NCBI GenBank assembly: GCA_028277985.1
Contig: JANQFG010000273.1
Coordinates: 95,743-159,742 of the forward strand
DNA length: 64,000 nucleotides
Source of the DNA: a bacterium
GTDB taxonomy: Bacteria > Desulfobacterota > DSWW01
Direction: 5' to 3'
The first letter of the stretch is position 1, and every line of letters starts with the position of its first letter. The position numbers and the translations under genes were made by a program. Positions 34,239-42,453 of the stretch are shown one piece after another. Under the pieces are notes generated by a model that saw only the letters and a list, made by a program, of their open reading frames with translations, made no database searches and was not told where the DNA came from.

Positions 34239-35719
34239 GACACCACCTCCTGTGGGACGTTCTCTACGTCCTTTTTCCATGAACCCTCCGGCTTGAGCAT
34301 GTCCAGGAGACGCCAGAGCAGAAAGACCATAAGGAGAACCAGCGTCGCGCCCAATCCGATGTCCATGAGCAGCATGAGGGAATCTACGTAGCTCTGCTGA
34401 CCGAACTCCGACACGCCCAGACGTTTCGTGGAGAACAGGGTCGCCGAGGCAAAAGCGATGTCCGTGCCGATGATCAGGATCCAGCCGAACCATTGCCTCA
34501 CCCTCCCCTTCAACCCGACCCTGTCCGCGTAATACATGAGGATGATACTCGCGATCAGCGTGGAGAGAATATGCCAGTGGCCCACAAGGGTGATCCTCTC
34601 GTCCCGGGCAGGCCAGACGCGAATGATTTCGTCCAGCTTCACGGCCATGAAGATCCCGATCCCGCTCACGTTGAAGTTCATGAACACCATCTGCCACAGG
34701 GGACCGAATTTCAGGGGATCATGGAGCAGGGCCCGCACGCCCTGGAAGAAGCTCGCCTTTTCGATGTTCTGCTCTCTCAAGCGATCGATGATCAGTTTTC
34801 TCCAGCCGAAAATGACCAGGAACAGGGCGGCCAGCATGGCGAAGGTGGAGCCCACGTAGATGACGATGTGAGCGATCGGCTGGAAGGGAACGACCAGCCA
34901 CACGCCCACGGTCAGGACAATGGTTCCGAAGATCATGAAGGGCATGGCGATCTTGTGAAGAATGCCCTTGAAATCGAGCCACCGCCCGATGATCAGGGTG
35001 AGGGCGATCGCAATCAGTGCCAGCATGATATGGAGATGGCCTACCACCGAGAGTTGCAGGGGGCTCTTGTGGGGTATGCGAATCAAGTCCTCTGCGAGAA
35101 AGACCTCGAAGCCGTTCCCCAGGAAGGCACCCGCCGCCGCCCCGAACAGGGCAGAGCCGAGTGTTGCCACGGACATCGTGAAGAAGGCGACCCTCTCCAG
35201 GTCGACCCCCTTCCTCGTGTGGGAGTATTGAGGGTCCTTGACGTAATACGCCTTGTTCCACGGATTGAGCGCCGCCGTCAGCAGGATGCCGGCAAAGAAC
35301 ATGAGGGAGAGCCCGAACAGATAGACGCCGTGCCAGAGGAAGTTGTGCCCGAAGTAGGCAAACCACAAACCGAAGACGAGGCTCGCCAGATAGCCGAAGG
35401 TAACCGTTGCGTTGATGGCGGTTCTCTGGGAAGTCTTCATCGGCAGGATGGCGGTGATGAAGTAGACCTCGATGGCGATCACGGCCATCGCAATGGCGTG
35501 GTAAAGAATGACCAGCCGGCCTATGCGCTCAACGGGACGCAAGTCGAACCCGACGAGCTTGACCATGATCTCCTTGACCCCCCACTCGGCCATGGGGCCC
35601 GAAAGGGTGCCGAGAATGGCGGTCACCGCGGCCGTAATGGACATGGCAAGGAGTACGAGGCCGTTGGTGGATCGAAACAGATAGGTGAGCCAGTTCGCTA
35701 TGCGTTGCATGTGAAGCAC
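34235..35719 (-). CDS. Polytopic membrane protein with two GHxHI motifs, possible heme-binding subunit
   Basis: 494 residues with about twelve TM helices. Conserved-looking intramembrane His residues are His74 (ILYHAIAMAVIA), His228/His230 (VVGHLHIMLALIA) and His381/His383 (LVGHWHILSTLIA). The HxH helices recall helix X of heme-copper oxidase subunit I, and His74 recalls helix II. The HH pair and the His/Tyr of the CuB site are not seen, so it is not a standard oxidase. The two HxH segments are each followed by a G(R/-)W/DR...KG loop and may be an internal duplication. First gene of the operon that includes heme O synthase, so heme binding is plausible but unproven. Alternative: an unrelated quinone-linked membrane protein. 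Confidence 0.6.
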   Translation of the reverse strand: MLHMQRIANWLTYLFRSTNGLVLLAMSITAAVTAILGTLSGPMAEWGVKEIMVKLVGFDLRPVERIGRLVILYHAIAMAVIAIEVYFITAILPMKTSQRTAINATVTFGYLASLVFGLWFAYFGHNFLWHGVYLFGLSLMFFAGILLTAALNPWNKAYYVKDPQYSHTRKGVDLERVAFFTMSVATLGSALFGAAAGAFLGNGFEVFLAEDLIRIPHKSPLQLSVVGHLHIMLALIAIALTLIIGRWLDFKGILHKIAMPFMIFGTIVLTVGVWLVVPFQPIAHIVIYVGSTFAMLAALFLVIFGWRKLIIDRLREQNIEKASFFQGVRALLHDPLKFGPLWQMVFMNFNVSGIGIFMAVKLDEIIRVWPARDERITLVGHWHILSTLIASIILMYYADRVGLKGRVRQWFGWILIIGTDIAFASATLFSTKRLGVSEFGQQSYVDSLMLLMDIGLGATLVLLMVFLLWRLLDMLKPEGSWKKDVENVPQEVVS

Positions 35720-35774
35720 CTCTCACGGTTCACGTTTTCGCTCATCCCGGGCACCTGCGGGAACCACCGATTGC

Positions 35775-35790
35775 TGGTAAGTACTTACTA
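35775..35790. promoter_or_regulatory. TetR operator site 1 (unit 1 promoter region)
   Basis: TGGTAAGTACTTACTA contains the perfect 12-bp palindrome GTAAGTACTTAC. It lies 56 bases upstream of the start of the GHxHI membrane protein gene, in the gap after tetR. Near-identical sites occur at 37883-37898 and 40469-40486. I see no clear TTGACA box at this copy, unlike the other two. Confidence 0.75.
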
Positions 35791-35841
35791 ACCTCCTCGA
35801 TCGAACAGCCCTGATCCGGGGCAGCAACCCTCAGGGGGAAG

Positions 35842-36432
35842 CTACCCGATCAGCCTGAGGTACTCCCGCCACAATGGGGCCTGTCTCACACGCAGCGAAT
35901 AGGAGAAGTCGGACAGCGCCCAGAAGACAACGGAAGACTGTATCATACCCACGAAGATCGAAGCCGCGGCCTCCACATCCACTTCATCACTCACCCGGCC
36001 GCGCTTCTTCGCATCGACAAGAATGTCCTTGATGATCTTGAGGAAGTTGGTCAACAGGTTCGCGATCTTCACCTTGATCTCTTTGTTCTGCTGCTGCAGG
36101 GATTCGGAGAAGATGATTCTCGGGATTCCCTTGTTCTCCTCGATGAACTCGAACTGGAAGCTCAACAGAGTGTAGAGCTGATCGATCGGGTCGGTCACAT
36201 TCCCGATGTGCGCGACGAACCTCTCGATCATGGACTTCTCCAGATCCTCGATCATATAGAGGAGCATTTCGTCCTTGGAACGAAAGTGCTTGTAGATGGC
36301 CGCATCCGTCACACCCACCCGCTTGGCGATCTTCACCATCACGAGGTTGTGCAGCCCCTCTTCGGAGATGATCTCCATCGCCGCCCGGGCGATCTGCTGT
36401 TTTCGGGAGACTGCACCCGTCTTGGCCATCAT
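35842..36432 (-). CDS. TetR-family regulator of the three-unit regulon
   Basis: 196 residues from the ATG at 36432, just after the upstream stop at 36443. The N-terminal helix-turn-helix is IARAAMEIISEEGLHNLVMV then AKRVGVTDAAIYKHFRSKDE, a textbook TetR_N domain. The ligand-binding C-terminal part is all-helical (SFQFEFIEENKGIPRIIFSE). The gene is last in unit 2, whose promoter carries operator site 2, so autoregulation is expected. The identical palindromes in front of units 1 and 3 make this protein the obvious common regulator. The inducer is unknown. Confidence 0.85.
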   Translation of the reverse strand: MMAKTGAVSRKQQIARAAMEIISEEGLHNLVMVKIAKRVGVTDAAIYKHFRSKDEMLLYMIEDLEKSMIERFVAHIGNVTDPIDQLYTLLSFQFEFIEENKGIPRIIFSESLQQQNKEIKVKIANLLTNFLKIIKDILVDAKKRGRVSDEVDVEAAASIFVGMIQSSVVFWALSDFSYSLRVRQAPLWREYLRLIG

Positions 36433-36442
36433 TCTACAGTCC

Positions 36443-37264
36443 CTAAGCAGGAACCGCGTCCGCTTCCATGGCGGCATCGGCGGTTTCCTGTTCCCGGGTT
36501 CCGGTGATCCGTTCGAATCTTGCCGGCGACAGGAGAATAAAGAACATGATCAGACTGATGATCGGCGCTATGGAGAACAGGGAGAACCTTCCCAGTTCGA
36601 TGGTTGTCTCGACTGCGAGAGGGGTTCCCACCATCACCTGCGTGAACGCGGCGCCAAGCCCGAGTACCCGCATCCAATCCTTGGGACGAATCAGGATGCC
36701 GGCAGTGACGATCCCCCAGGCGATACTCGAGAACCAGTTCAGCCGCTGTACGAAATAGAAGAGCTCGGTCCCGATGGTCAAGATACGACTCCAGCTCGCA
36801 ATGCCGTTCATGAAGCACAGCACGAAGCCCATTCCGGTAAACATGCCGAGGATCGCGTGGCCCCAGGACCGGTTGCCCACCGACCGCATGATGAAGAAGT
36901 ACAGGACGAGATTCGGCCAGAAGAGGGTGAAGTAGACCGGGGGATTGCCGGCAGCCATGAAGGGCACGTTGATGAACCAGGTGGCCTGCAGAGACAGCAC
37001 GCTTCCGATCACCAGGAGAGGGAAGGCCCATTTCTTCCTAATGAGGAAACCGTACACGCCCCCGGCAAACAGCACACCGGCAATGATACCCACATCCGAG
37101 AGACCGGGCATGATGTACTTGAGAAGCATTTCGCATCCCGGTTCCGCCGCTTCCATATTCTGAGCACGTTCGTACCAGAGCATGAAGATGGTGAAGATAC
37201 CGACGATGTTCATGACGGCGCCGATCGCCCCGAGGGTGATACCTGCTTTTCTGTTCTTTTCCAT
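36443..37264 (-). CDS. Polytopic membrane protein, function unknown
   Basis: 273 residues from the ATG at 37264, chosen for the AGGGAG site eight bases upstream. Eight or so hydrophobic segments are seen, beginning AGITLGAIGAVMNIVGIFTI. Features include ERAQNMEAAEPGCEMLLKYI in an external loop and FYFVQRLNWFSSIAWGIVTA. The C-terminus is polar and Ala/Glu-rich (ETADAAMEADAVPA). I do not recognise the family. It is encoded between a helical lipoprotein and the TetR gene under operator site 2. Confidence 0.7.
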   Translation of the reverse strand: MEKNRKAGITLGAIGAVMNIVGIFTIFMLWYERAQNMEAAEPGCEMLLKYIMPGLSDVGIIAGVLFAGGVYGFLIRKKWAFPLLVIGSVLSLQATWFINVPFMAAGNPPVYFTLFWPNLVLYFFIMRSVGNRSWGHAILGMFTGMGFVLCFMNGIASWSRILTIGTELFYFVQRLNWFSSIAWGIVTAGILIRPKDWMRVLGLGAAFTQVMVGTPLAVETTIELGRFSLFSIAPIISLIMFFILLSPARFERITGTREQETADAAMEADAVPA

Positions 37265-37316
37265 TTTCTTTTTCTCCCTAGAGGTTTCCAAGGATTCCCA
37301 AAACAACGAGTCCCGT

Positions 37317-37847
37317 CTATCGATTGAGTCCCGCCCTCTCCTCCTCGATCAGCTTTCCGTACAGAGCCTTTTGATCATCCGTCAGGAAGGCTTCGATCTT
37401 CTCTTCCTCTGCGGGCCCCTTGGTGACGATTTCGTCGATCCTGTTCGTTGTGGTGCGGTCCAGGCCGAGCCGATCGGCGATCATCAGGGTACGGTCGGCC
37501 ACCTCCCATCCGGAGATGATCTCACTGAACCTCGCCTTCTGGGCTTCATCGAGGACGGATTCGATCTTCTCTTGCTCCAGCGTTCTTCTCGCTCTGGCGG
37601 CTTTCAACAGGGCCTGACTGTCGCCCTTGCATCGCCGGCGGTCTTTTTCCCTCAGGTCTTCGACCATAGCGATGACGCTCTCTACCTCGGCCGCCTGCTC
37701 GTTCGTGAGCTTGAGCTTCTTCTTCAGCAGGTAGGGTGTCTTGTCGTGACCCGGTTTCTTGCCACACTGTACGAGCAGGGCCACCGAAACCACGAGAGCA
37801 GCCGAGAGGATTCTATGTTCGAATTTCGCACCCGTCTTCAGATGCAT
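37317..37847 (-). CDS. Helical lipoprotein with Spy/CpxP-like features
   Basis: 176 residues. The hydrophobic segment ILSAALVVSVALLVQC ends in a lipobox-like LVQC. The mature part is almost entirely charged helix: LKKKLKLTNEQAAEVESVIA, QALLKAARARRTLEQEKIES and VLDEAQKARFSEIISGW, then a second repeat ending AFLTDDQKALYGKLIEEE. The L-x-x-EQ...VL-x-x-EQ pattern is that of LTxxQ-type Spy/CpxP periplasmic chaperones, which also occur in metal and redox stress operons. First gene of unit 2, 36 bases after operator site 2. Confidence 0.72.
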   Translation of the reverse strand: MHLKTGAKFEHRILSAALVVSVALLVQCGKKPGHDKTPYLLKKKLKLTNEQAAEVESVIAMVEDLREKDRRRCKGDSQALLKAARARRTLEQEKIESVLDEAQKARFSEIISGWEVADRTLMIADRLGLDRTTTNRIDEIVTKGPAEEEKIEAFLTDDQKALYGKLIEEERAGLNR

Positions 37848-37882
37848 GCCGTAAGTCTCTTTTGTGTAATGGCTTTTTACGC

Positions 37883-37898
37883 TAGTAAGTATTTACTA
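37883..37898. promoter_or_regulatory. TetR operator site 2 (unit 2 promoter)
   Basis: TAGTAAGTATTTACTA, palindromic apart from one base pair, upstream of the Spy-like lipoprotein gene start at 37847. It includes the -10 hexamer of the minus-strand promoter, so binding would block RNA polymerase. Confidence 0.8.
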
Positions 37899-37921
37899 AC
37901 CGATTTCCGGCCCATTGTCAA
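37893..37921 (-). promoter_or_regulatory. Promoter of unit 2
   Basis: On the minus strand TTGACA (37916-37921) and TAGTAA (37893-37898) are 17 bases apart. The -10 hexamer lies inside operator site 2. Confidence 0.65.
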
Positions 37922-37940
37922 GCCTTTTTTCGATTTCCCG

Positions 37941-38366
37941 TCATTCCTTGTACATTTCTCCTGTATGACAGGCGCAACCCCTCTTGAAGACCGCATTGTT
38001 GTGCCCCCCTACATAGATCACGGACCCGGGCTCCACCGAGAAATCACAGCCCTTGAAGAAGACAGGGTTTCCTTCTTTGTCCCACTGGGGGATCTGTACA
38101 TTGCACCCTACGTAAACCTTTCCGCTCAGCTTGGTATTGCAGAGCGGACCTTCGACGAGTCTGTCGAACTTCATCTGCTTCCCCCCGACTTCGACCGTCA
38201 CCGGCCCGGACGCCCCCGCGGGATTGTCGTTAGAGGACACCTTCGGAAAGGCCTGTGGGCCGGCAAGGTATGTAACGCTGCCTTCAGGGCATACGATCGC
38301 CTTTCGTTCACATGCGGTCGAAAACAAGGCCACGGAAACGAGAAAAGCGGCAATGTAAGTCTTCAT
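37941..38366 (-). CDS. Cys-rich exported lipoprotein, function unknown
   Basis: 141 residues from the ATG at 38366, with GGAGAGGATC upstream; the open frame extends to 38408. The signal is MKTYIAAFLVSVALFSTAC with lipobox FSTAC. The mature domain has paired Cys in a beta-rich context: IVCPEGSVTYLAG, GPLCNTKLSGKVYVGCNVQI, FKGCDFSVEPG, and a C-terminal RGCACHTGEMYKE. CACH is not a c-type heme motif. Cys spacing could bind a metal or form disulfides. Last gene of unit 3, 10 bases after the FadL-like gene. Confidence 0.6.
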   Translation of the reverse strand: MKTYIAAFLVSVALFSTACERKAIVCPEGSVTYLAGPQAFPKVSSNDNPAGASGPVTVEVGGKQMKFDRLVEGPLCNTKLSGKVYVGCNVQIPQWDKEGNPVFFKGCDFSVEPGSVIYVGGHNNAVFKRGCACHTGEMYKE

Positions 38367-38418
38367 CGGGATCCTCTCCTTGGTTTGATGGATTCGCTCC
38401 TCGCACACCTTCCTGCTT

Positions 38419-39807
38419 TCAAAAACTCATTCCGAGAGTGAAGCCTACGGCGAAGATGCTGCCGCCGGTCTCATAGCCGGGATAGCCGATCACCACGGTC
38501 TCCGGGACCCCGTCCCCGTCGAGGTCCACCCTGTCCGAATCCTTCCTGTGCTCGCGGTCCGTCAGGTGGTGAAACTGGAAATGCCCGTCCAGCTTCAAGG
38601 CGCGGGTCGATCCGAAGAGGTCCCGAAGCGCTAGTCCCAGCCCCGTGGAGAATACGTGGGAGTCGCTGTCCAGGTAATTGGTCAGCGCCTTCTGTTCCGG
38701 CACCGGGGATTTCTGGAAATAGTACCCGCCGCGCAGCTTCAGCTCGACCCGGTCGGCCAGCGGGAACAGGCTCCACTTCTTGGCCAGGTACTCGACCCCC
38801 GCTCTCGGCAGGAAGGTATCGCTGAATCCGGGGTCGAAGACGTGCTGGAACGGCACCTCGGTCTCATTCGGTCCGATCTTAACCGTCATGTCCAGGGTCG
38901 CGTCATCGAACTTGGACCACTGGAGCCACCCCAGGTCGAGGCTCACCAGCCATCTCTTCCCCGGCTTCCAGGCCCACCCGAAAATCACCTGCCGGGGGCT
39001 GTAGAAGATCATGCTGTCCATTTTTCCCGCGATGGCCGTCACGGTCTCGCCGGTCAGGATGAAGGCATTCAGATTGATGTCCACCTCGCCCTGGTTCTTC
39101 TTTTCCTTGTAAACGATGCCGAAGCTCATATCGTTCTTCATCTTGTACAGGAGCCCTGCATACGGGGCAATCCGAGGCCGGAAGGTCAGGGCAAGGTCAA
39201 CGGTTCCTTCGCTTCCCACGGGAACATAGACGTTCACCTGTCCCTGCGGACCGAAGAGAACGTCGATTCCTGCGCCGATGTGGAGCCCCTTGTAGACCCT
39301 CGCACCGACCGAAACCAGGAAGGAGAAACGCTTGGGGCGCTTCTCGTACCAGATGAAGTGGGGCTCCCTCTGGTTCTGGGTCTGGAGCCTGGCAAGGTAG
39401 TGGGTTGACGGGAGGTAGAACCCGACGCCCAGTGCGATGTCCTTGCTCAAGCCGATCGCGACGCCCCCCATGAAGCCCCCGTTGTCGCTCAGATTCGTCT
39501 CCACGTCGCCGATCACAGGGTCTCCGTCCGGGGTCTCCCCCACCACCACGTTGCCGATCGAGTGGAAACTGGAGTTCAGGAAGTTCATCCCGAAGCCTGC
39601 ATCGACGTCTCCGATCTGCGGAAGCCCTGCCGGGTTGTAGAAGATGCCGGCGAAATCATCGGCAACTGCGCTGTACGCCCCACCAAGGCTGATGGCCCTC
39701 GAGCCGTAGCCGTAGGTCTCTAGAGGGTTCGCAACTGACGCGGCCGGCCAAGCCAGCAGAATACAGATAAGGAGTGGGAAAAACGTCCGGCGGCACAGGA
39801 AGGGCAT
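38419..39807 (-). CDS. OmpP1/FadL-family outer-membrane transporter
   Basis: 462 residues. The signal peptide is followed by ANPLETYGYGSRAISLGGAY and SAVADDFAGIFYNPAGLPQ, the conserved N-terminal hatch sequence of OmpP1/FadL/TodX proteins (NPAG motif). Amphipathic strands fill the rest, ending in a C-terminal Phe (GFTLGMSF). Members pass hydrophobic molecules such as fatty acids or aromatic hydrocarbons laterally into the outer membrane. Its place under the same operator as the redox unit hints that the system handles a hydrophobic compound. Confidence 0.87.
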   Translation of the reverse strand: MPFLCRRTFFPLLICILLAWPAASVANPLETYGYGSRAISLGGAYSAVADDFAGIFYNPAGLPQIGDVDAGFGMNFLNSSFHSIGNVVVGETPDGDPVIGDVETNLSDNGGFMGGVAIGLSKDIALGVGFYLPSTHYLARLQTQNQREPHFIWYEKRPKRFSFLVSVGARVYKGLHIGAGIDVLFGPQGQVNVYVPVGSEGTVDLALTFRPRIAPYAGLLYKMKNDMSFGIVYKEKKNQGEVDINLNAFILTGETVTAIAGKMDSMIFYSPRQVIFGWAWKPGKRWLVSLDLGWLQWSKFDDATLDMTVKIGPNETEVPFQHVFDPGFSDTFLPRAGVEYLAKKWSLFPLADRVELKLRGGYYFQKSPVPEQKALTNYLDSDSHVFSTGLGLALRDLFGSTRALKLDGHFQFHHLTDREHRKDSDRVDLDGDGVPETVVIGYPGYETGGSIFAVGFTLGMSF

Positions 39808-39843
39808 GTTCTGCTCCGGGATCTTGTCGGATGGTATCGCGGA

Positions 39844-40413
39844 CTAGCCCCTGTTCTTCAATCCACTCTCAAGGATGCCGATCACCTGATCCACGTACTC
39901 CTCGGTGATCTCCCCTGCGTACCTGTGCTTGACCTGGCCCGTGGGATCCACGATCAGGACGTTCACGTATTCATCCGTGAAATCCCAGACCTTGATCAGC
40001 ACCTCTTTTTTGTCGAGCACATAGCGGATCTTCGAGTTCGCCTTTTCTCTCTGCTTGAGCAACATACGAATCATGAAGCTGGGAGCCGAGGTTGCGCTCG
40101 TGTTGATCACAAAACTCACCCCGAGCAGGTCAGGGGGGTAGCTGAGCTCATCGATCCTTTCGACCAGGGGCATGGCCTGCTGCCGCTTCCCTGTATCCAC
40201 ATACAGAATCAAGTTTGTTTTTCCCAGCAGATGACTGCTGTTCCATTCTTCTCCGGTAGCGGTTCCTCCGTCATCACCCTTCAGAACAACGGCCGGAAGC
40301 ACCGTGCCCTGTCCCTCTTCCTCGGCCGGAAGCGCCGGATCATGTTCCGTTGCCCCGGCAAGTGAACAGAGGAGTGCCAGCGCAACAACTTGTAAGAGGC
40401 TAGAATATCTCAT
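39844..40413 (-). CDS. Thioredoxin-fold exported protein (YtfJ-like)
   Basis: 189 residues with a signal peptide (LLQVVALALLCSLAGA). The domain LPAVVLKGDDGGTATGEEW, NLILYVDTGKRQQAMPLVER and NVLIVDPTGQVKHRYAGEI has the order of strands of YtfJ/AhpC-TSA-like thioredoxin folds. The redox CXXC is missing: the expected position reads YVDTGKRQ. It is therefore probably not a disulfide reductase. First gene of unit 3, starting 56 bases from operator site 3. Confidence 0.7.
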   Translation of the reverse strand: MRYSSLLQVVALALLCSLAGATEHDPALPAEEEGQGTVLPAVVLKGDDGGTATGEEWNSSHLLGKTNLILYVDTGKRQQAMPLVERIDELSYPPDLLGVSFVINTSATSAPSFMIRMLLKQREKANSKIRYVLDKKEVLIKVWDFTDEYVNVLIVDPTGQVKHRYAGEITEEYVDQVIGILESGLKNRG

Positions 40414-40468
40414 TTTTTGCCCTCCCCTGGAGATATTCGATCTTCCGGCCGCGGCCTTTAGCAGGAAA

Positions 40469-40486
40469 TTAGTAAGTAATTACTAA
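40469..40486. promoter_or_regulatory. TetR operator site 3 (unit 3 promoter)
   Basis: TTAGTAAGTAATTACTAA, a near-perfect 18-bp palindrome placed over the predicted transcription start of unit 3, just downstream of the -10 hexamer. It is the longest of the three copies and defines the consensus TTAGTAAGTAnTTACTAA. Confidence 0.8.
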
Positions 40487-40489
40487 CTA

Positions 40490-40518
40490 GATCTACAGAA
40501 ATCATTATCTGATGTCAA
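40490..40518 (-). promoter_or_regulatory. Promoter of unit 3
   Basis: On the minus strand TTGACA (40513-40518) and TAGATC (40490-40495) are separated by 17 bases. A run of eight T (plus strand) lies directly upstream. Confidence 0.55.
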
Positions 40519-40542
40519 GCTTTTTTTTATTCGGAGTGTGAT

Positions 40543-41325
40543 TCAGCGTCTGCGAGCGCAGACCCGGCTCGCCAGGAGGAGACAGGCCGCCGCAAATGCA
40601 ACCACCACGGCGACATCGGACCAGGGGTTCTGGCTGACGGTCATCTGCGGCTGTGCCAGGCCTCCGTACAATGCATGCCGGACGGCAGAGACCCCGTAGG
40701 CGACCGGGTTGAGTTTCATGACAGTGGCGTAGAATCCTTCGCCCGGTGGAAACATGGCTCCGGAAATGATCCAGAGGGGGATGAGCAGCATCATCTGGAC
40801 CGCGTGATATGCCTGCACGTTGTCGAGGAGCCATGCAACGGCGAATCCGAGAGCGGTCAGGCCGAGGCTCGCCGATATCGCCGCGGCGAAGAGGAGGGGC
40901 CAGTCGATCTGGGCGATCGGGAAACCGGCAAACGGGGCCAGGGCGAAGAAGATCCCTCCCTGTATGAGCGCGACGCTCGTGGAGCCGAGACACTTTCCCC
41001 AGACGAGTGCAGCACGCGAACCCGGTCCGGCGAGGACCCCTTGCAGGAATCCCTGGTGCCGGTCATCGATGACACTGACGCTCGCGAAGATAGAGGCGAA
41101 CAAGAGCACGAGCATGACGACACCGGGAAAGAAGTACTCCATGTAGCCCACATCCAGGGCCGGGATCCGGAAGGTCCCGGCGAGGCCCGAGCCGATCACG
41201 AGCCAGAAAACCACGGGCTGCCCCAACGCGCTGATGATTCGAGCCGGCTGACGCCAGAACCGGGCGAGGTCGCGGCGCCAGAGGACTCGTGCCGTGGCGA
41301 TGTCGTAGCCCAAGGGGGTCGTCAT
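40543..41325 (-). CDS. ABC-2 type transporter permease
   Basis: 260 residues with six TM helices. FARFW-type N-terminus (LWRRDLARFWRQPARIISAL), then PVVFWLVIGSGLAGTFRI, VIDDRHQGFLQGVLAGPGSR and ISGAMFPPGEGFYATVMKLN are hallmarks of the ABC-2/DrrB family. It overlaps the ATPase gene by 4 bases, so the two form one exporter of the DrrAB/NodIJ type. The pair follows the larger ABC operon on the same strand and could be a separate transporter with its own substrate. Confidence 0.87.
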   Translation of the reverse strand: MTTPLGYDIATARVLWRRDLARFWRQPARIISALGQPVVFWLVIGSGLAGTFRIPALDVGYMEYFFPGVVMLVLLFASIFASVSVIDDRHQGFLQGVLAGPGSRAALVWGKCLGSTSVALIQGGIFFALAPFAGFPIAQIDWPLLFAAAISASLGLTALGFAVAWLLDNVQAYHAVQMMLLIPLWIISGAMFPPGEGFYATVMKLNPVAYGVSAVRHALYGGLAQPQMTVSQNPWSDVAVVVAFAAACLLLASRVCARRR

Positions 41326-42407
41326 GCCTCATCCTCTTCGTCATCCAGGCTGTGACCGGTGATCTGAAGGAATGCGTCTGCCAGGGAAGGCTTCCGCAGG
41401 GAGATCGATTTGAACACACCGGGAGGGAATGCCTCCACGAGCCGCGGGATCAGCTCGTGGCCGCGTTCGGTTCGAAGATGGATCCCATCCCGGCCCAACT
41501 GAGGATCGAGGTCGAAGCGGTTGCGCAGTTCCGTAATGAGTTCCTCGCCATGGCTCGTTTCCAGGATGACCACGTCGCCGGCAAGCCGGCCGAGCAGGTT
41601 CTCCGGTGTATCAATCGTAACCACCCGGCCCCGATCGAATACGAGGAGTCGATCGCAACGCGCCGCTTCGTCCGTCCGGTGCGTGCTGATGAGCATCGAG
41701 ATATCCCTTGCCTTCTTCAGGGCGATGAAGCGCTGCCAGGAGGCCTCGAAGGCGATCGGGTCGAGTCCGTTCGTAGGTTCGTCCAGGAGCAGCAAAACCG
41801 GCTCATTGATCAGGGCCCGCCCCAATTCGAGCCGGCGCTTCATCCCCCCGGAGAAAGTCTCCACCTTGTCGGCGCTGCGGTCGGCAAGTTCCATGAAGGT
41901 CAGCAACTCGTCCGCGCGCCGGGCCGCTTCCTTGCCGCTGATTCCGAAAAGCCTGGCCCCGAGAATCAGGTTCTCCCGGGCGCTCATCTTGACGTCGAGG
42001 CTTGGTTCCTGGAAGACCACCCCCATGTCCGCCCGCTTGGTCCGTCCGCGACGGTCGAGCAGCGTTCCATCGAGACGTACGCTTCCACGGTCGGGCCGCC
42101 ACACACCGGTAATGCAACGCATGAGGGAAGTCTTGCCTGACCCGTTGGGCCCGAGGATGCCGACGATCTCGCCGGGTGCGACCGAGAAGCTCACCATGTC
42201 GAGAATTGCCCGGTCGCCTATGGAGAGCTTCAGCCCACGCACTTCGAGCCGGAAAGCAGCGGCACCGGAGCGCTCGGCCTCGTTCTGTGCAGACGACTCG
42301 TGGATGGATTCGGAGGAACCCACGCGTGCTTCTCTCCGGATAGCCCTGCGAACGGCAGGACCACTTCGGGCGTTTGGAAGTGTGCTTCTCAGGACAAGGG
42401 GCAGCAT
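41322..42407 (-). CDS. ABC transporter ATP-binding protein
   Basis: 361 residues. Walker A is GPNGSGKTS, signature FSGGMKRRLELGRAL, Walker B LLLLDEPTNGLD, and the H-loop is LISTHRTDEAARC with His intact. About 50 residues precede the ABC domain (charged, SSESIHESSAQNEAERSG), so the true start could be later, although no better ATG with a ribosome site is evident. The C-terminal domain (VVILETSHGEELITELRN) is DrrA-like. It works with the downstream ABC-2 permease. Confidence 0.87.
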   Translation of the reverse strand: MLPLVLRSTLPNARSGPAVRRAIRREARVGSSESIHESSAQNEAERSGAAAFRLEVRGLKLSIGDRAILDMVSFSVAPGEIVGILGPNGSGKTSLMRCITGVWRPDRGSVRLDGTLLDRRGRTKRADMGVVFQEPSLDVKMSARENLILGARLFGISGKEAARRADELLTFMELADRSADKVETFSGGMKRRLELGRALINEPVLLLLDEPTNGLDPIAFEASWQRFIALKKARDISMLISTHRTDEAARCDRLLVFDRGRVVTIDTPENLLGRLAGDVVILETSHGEELITELRNRFDLDPQLGRDGIHLRTERGHELIPRLVEAFPPGVFKSISLRKPSLADAFLQITGHSLDDEEDEA

Positions 42408-42453
42408 AGGTACAGAGGCCGTTTTCTGTCAAACCACGGCCTGACCCCTTTCT

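Noticed and set aside
34493..35791. Plus-strand open frame of 432 residues
   Set aside because: Antisense of the GHxHI membrane protein; rich in Gly, Asp and His with no hydrophobic core.
40548..40563. GTCTGCG/CGCAGAC hairpin at the 3' end of the ABC permease gene as a terminator
   Set aside because: The hairpin lies within the coding end and no T-run follows it directly on the transcribed strand.
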